A stretch of 43,661 nucleotides of DNA from an uncultured SAR324 cluster bacterium. Lineage in GTDB: Bacteria > SAR324 > NAC60-12. The position numbers were made by a program, and so were the translations under genes. The stretch is from assembly GCA_902562015.1 (NCBI GenBank), contig CACERX010000007.1, positions 1 through 43,661 of the forward strand. Direction: 5' to 3'. Below, piece after piece: positions 41,197 to 43,661 of this stretch. Each line of letters begins with the position of its first letter. Position 1 is the stretch's first letter. The notes beneath the pieces are model-generated. The model was given only the letters and a program-made list of their open reading frames with translations. It searched no databases and was not told where the DNA came from.

Positions 41197-43661
41197 TCAT
41201 TTTTTGCCATATCCGCCTCCGCCTGGAGTTTCAATGCGTATACGATCACCAGGCTCAGCGCTAATTTCGTTTTTACCTCCTAAATGCAGTATAGAACCAT
41301 CATTTCGAATAAAGAGATTCCATCCACATCGGCCCGGCTCACCTCCATTGAGTCCGTATGGTTGGTGAACCCTGCGCTCCGACAGAATTCCGACATTGAG
41401 CGATTCAAGAAATTCAACTTCCCTTACAAGTCCATCACCTCCCGAATAAATTCCTGACCCTCCGGAATTCTTCCTGATTGAAAATTCTCGTAGCATAACC
41501 GGGTAACGACGTTCAAGGATTTCCGGATCAGTTATGCGAGTGTTTGTCATGTGAGTGTGAACGCCTGACTGGCCATGCCAGTACGGCCCTGCTCCTGCTC
41601 CTCCTCCAATAGTTTCATAATAGCCAAAATTTTCGTTACCGAAAGTAAAATTATTCATGCATCCCTGTGAAGCAGCACATGCTCGTAATGCCTTAAGAAT
41701 AACGTCCGTAATACGCTGTGAAGTTAACACATTACCGCCTACAACGGCAGCGTTTTCCGAAGGTGCCAGTAAGGAACCATCTTCTATAATAACTTTAATT
41801 GGATTAAGACAACCCTGATTTAGTGGTATTTCCTGATCAATTAAACAGCGTAAACTGTATAAGATTGCAGAATAAGTGACCGCTCTTGGAGCGTTAAGAT
41901 TTCCCCAAAGCTCTGGACCTGTTCCTGTAAAATCAAAAACTGCACTGCCATCTCTTCGATTTATGGTAAGACGTAACAATATTTCGCTACCATCATCAAG
42001 AAAATCACTAGCTTTCACAGTATCTACTTCAGCCAAACCTTCCCGTAAGGATAGTTCCTTTAACATATTACGTACCGCTTCTTCCGCGTTGTTTTGAATA
42101 TGATGCATATATGCCTGCACGATATTCAGCCCCAAAGTATTTTTCATCGTAAAATGTTCTACCATTTCTAACAGCAAATCTATTCCTCGCTGGTTTGCTG
42201 CAACCTGTGCCTTCAGGTCTGAAAGATTGTCTGAAAGCAAACGAGTTCCACTTATGGCGGTTTCTCCAGACTTGCGCTTAATTTTACCTTGGGACTGAAG
42301 CAACTCCGTTATACCTTCTTCGTTAAAAACACCGTTTTCAACAAGCTTAAATGTTTTGATGCATGCTCCTTCCTCCTTCAATTCACGTGAAAATGGAGGC
42401 ATCGAACCAGGCGATATTCCACCAATATCAGCATGATGTCCACGGCTAGCAACAAAAAAAATTGGGCGATTGATTGATGACTTCTTACCCACTGTAGCTG
42501 ATCCATGTACCTGCCAGACCGGAGAGATTATTGTAATATCAGGAAGATGACTTCCCCCAGCAATTGGGTGGTTTGTTAGAAGTACATCACCTCTTTTAAG
42601 TAATTTCCCTTGAATTTTTACCTGTTGACGGACCGCTTCACTCATTGCACCTAGATGAACAGGCTGATGTGGAGCATTTGCTATTAAACCTCCTGTTTCG
42701 TCAAAAATTGCACATGAAAAATCAAGACGCTCTTTTATGTTTGTTGAAATTGCAGTCCGCTGCAGGGTTCTTCCCATCTGTTCAGCAATAGACATGAAAA
42801 GGTTTCCGAAAATAGATACCTGGACAGGGTCAGCCTTAGTATCTATTTCCATGTTGGATTTGGTTAAAACAGTTATTACTATGTCTCCATACTCTGATAT
42901 TTCTGAGCAGCACCCAGGTTCAATCAGAATGGTTGAAGTGTCCTGCATAATAATCGCCGGACCATCAATACTCATTCCTGCTCCAAGTTTATCAAGAAAA
43001 AAAATCGGAGTATCATACCAGCTCCCCCTCCCGGTTTCCTCTGATATGAAATAACATTGTGTATGTTTTTCCGGTACAGGAACGCCCGATTGTTTTGTAA
43101 GTGGGAATTTTTCAAGACCTGGTGATTTTGCTACAGCTCTTACCCGTAAATCATCCACGATTATTTCCCTGCCAATTAAATCAAAACCAAATTCCCTGCG
43201 GTATGCCTTCCGGAAAGCGTTTATATAATCCGGATTAGATTGAATTTTTTTCTTTGAATCCGGAATAAATTTTGAACTATTTAATCTTTTTTTCTCAGCT
43301 AAAGAATTTAATTCTCCCTTTTGTTCTGGTTCTTGAATCATCAATGCTGTGTCAGTTCCTTGATATCTCAAATTGAGATAACGTTTTACCTGAATTTTTT
43401 CCAGTTTGTAACCCTGGTTAATTAATTCCTCTTTAGCTTTGTCAGCTAAAATATCTAGTTTTTTCTGCAATTTTTTCTGAAAAACTTTCGTCTCTCCTTC
43501 AGACAAAACTATCGCCGAAGGTTGCTGTTTTTCAACTACAATATCCGCCAGTCCCATTCCATAAGCAGAAAGAATCCCGGCAAAACGGTGAATAAAAATT
43601 TTTGAGATACCAAGCTCACGGGCAATTGCACAAGCGTGCTGTCCGGCGGCTCCCCCAAAAC
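41197..43661 (-). CDS. 5-oxoprolinase / hydantoinase A-B fusion, 5'-truncated by the window edge
   Basis: ATP-dependent hydrolysis of 5-oxoproline to glutamate, or a related N-carbamoyl/hydantoin ring opening. The frame stays open to the right edge: before the internal Met at 43557 it reads FGGAAGQHACAIARELGISK and AGILSAYGMGLADI, the end of the HyuA domain typical of oxoprolinases. The HyuA C-terminal segment continues to about IDGPAIIMQDTSTILIEPG. The HyuB domain then follows with FGNLFMSIAEQMGRTLQRTA, CAIFDETGGLIANAPHQPVH, LTNHPIAGGSHLPDITII, YETIGGGAGAGPYWHGQSGV and the C-terminal PGDRIRIETPGGGGYG. 820 codons are visible; about 400 more are expected upstream. Confidence 0.92.
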   Translation of the reverse strand, partial: FGGAAGQHACAIARELGISKIFIHRFAGILSAYGMGLADIVVEKQQPSAIVLSEGETKVFQKKLQKKLDILADKAKEELINQGYKLEKIQVKRYLNLRYQGTDTALMIQEPEQKGELNSLAEKKRLNSSKFIPDSKKKIQSNPDYINAFRKAYRREFGFDLIGREIIVDDLRVRAVAKSPGLEKFPLTKQSGVPVPEKHTQCYFISEETGRGSWYDTPIFFLDKLGAGMSIDGPAIIMQDTSTILIEPGCCSEISEYGDIVITVLTKSNMEIDTKADPVQVSIFGNLFMSIAEQMGRTLQRTAISTNIKERLDFSCAIFDETGGLIANAPHQPVHLGAMSEAVRQQVKIQGKLLKRGDVLLTNHPIAGGSHLPDITIISPVWQVHGSATVGKKSSINRPIFFVASRGHHADIGGISPGSMPPFSRELKEEGACIKTFKLVENGVFNEEGITELLQSQGKIKRKSGETAISGTRLLSDNLSDLKAQVAANQRGIDLLLEMVEHFTMKNTLGLNIVQAYMHHIQNNAEEAVRNMLKELSLREGLAEVDTVKASDFLDDGSEILLRLTINRRDGSAVFDFTGTGPELWGNLNAPRAVTYSAILYSLRCLIDQEIPLNQGCLNPIKVIIEDGSLLAPSENAAVVGGNVLTSQRITDVILKALRACAASQGCMNNFTFGNENFGYYETIGGGAGAGPYWHGQSGVHTHMTNTRITDPEILERRYPVMLREFSIRKNSGGSGIYSGGDGLVREVEFLESLNVGILSERRVHQPYGLNGGEPGRCGWNLFIRNDGSILHLGGKNEISAEPGDRIRIETPGGGGYGKK

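Overview
The window is an AT-rich (roughly one third G+C by eye) stretch of a Gram-negative bacterial chromosome. LptD, LptB, several predicted outer-membrane barrels and several lipoproteins indicate a double membrane. Single-copy housekeeping genes (argS, infA, dgt, ispG, rpoN, rpsU, ccmB, coaD, mutS, trpAB, one tRNA) are intact. CoA-transferase, MaoC, phytanoyl-CoA dioxygenase and 5-oxoprolinase genes next to a selenoprotein fit a marine proteobacterial lineage of deltaproteobacterial or SAR324 type. That placement is my inference and was not tested.

Layout. 1-6.2 kb: the end of an unrecognised gene, a long RelA/SpoT homologue, a glycerophosphodiesterase, a divergent MurG-like glycosyltransferase, a tiny possible lipoprotein, MTA/SAH nucleosidase and an exported orphan. 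6.3-11.4 kb: infA-argS on the minus strand, divergent from dgt and ispG. 11.4-13.7 kb: a YggS-type PLP protein divergent from a GrdB-family gene that is interrupted by an in-frame TGA followed by a textbook bacterial SECIS hairpin, i.e. a selenoprotein, then an exported nuclease-like protein. 13.9-17.3 kb: lptD plus a small barrel gene. 17.3-19.5 kb: a minus-strand operon of two hot-dog hydratase subunits and a CaiB/racemase-type enzyme. 19.6-21.7 kb: an orphan membrane protein, tRNA-Gln, ccmB and an FmdB-type zinc ribbon. 21.8-25.4 kb: lptB, rpoN, pspA and rpsU. 25.4-25.9 kb: a gene-free stretch with a candidate structured RNA.

25.9-32.8 kb is a co-directional minus-strand run trpB-trpA-phyH-mutS-coaD-orphan FtsK-type 4TM protein. 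32.9-36.6 kb holds three consecutive lipoproteins that share a TPR-like C-terminal end and may have a CsgG/LpoB-like front half. 36.7-41 kb is an accessory-looking zone: a double-HTH regulator, a possible 33-residue membrane peptide, a small barrel, a 15-repeat MORN lipoprotein, and a MORN-plus-barrel protein carrying a recent 357-bp tandem duplication. The window closes with a 5-oxoprolinase/hydantoinase that runs off the right edge.

The best-supported unusual element is the Sec-decoding GrdB-like gene at 12169-12960. A standard gene caller would cut it at the TGA or split it in two. It implies that the genome encodes SelA, SelB, SelD and tRNA-Sec outside the window.
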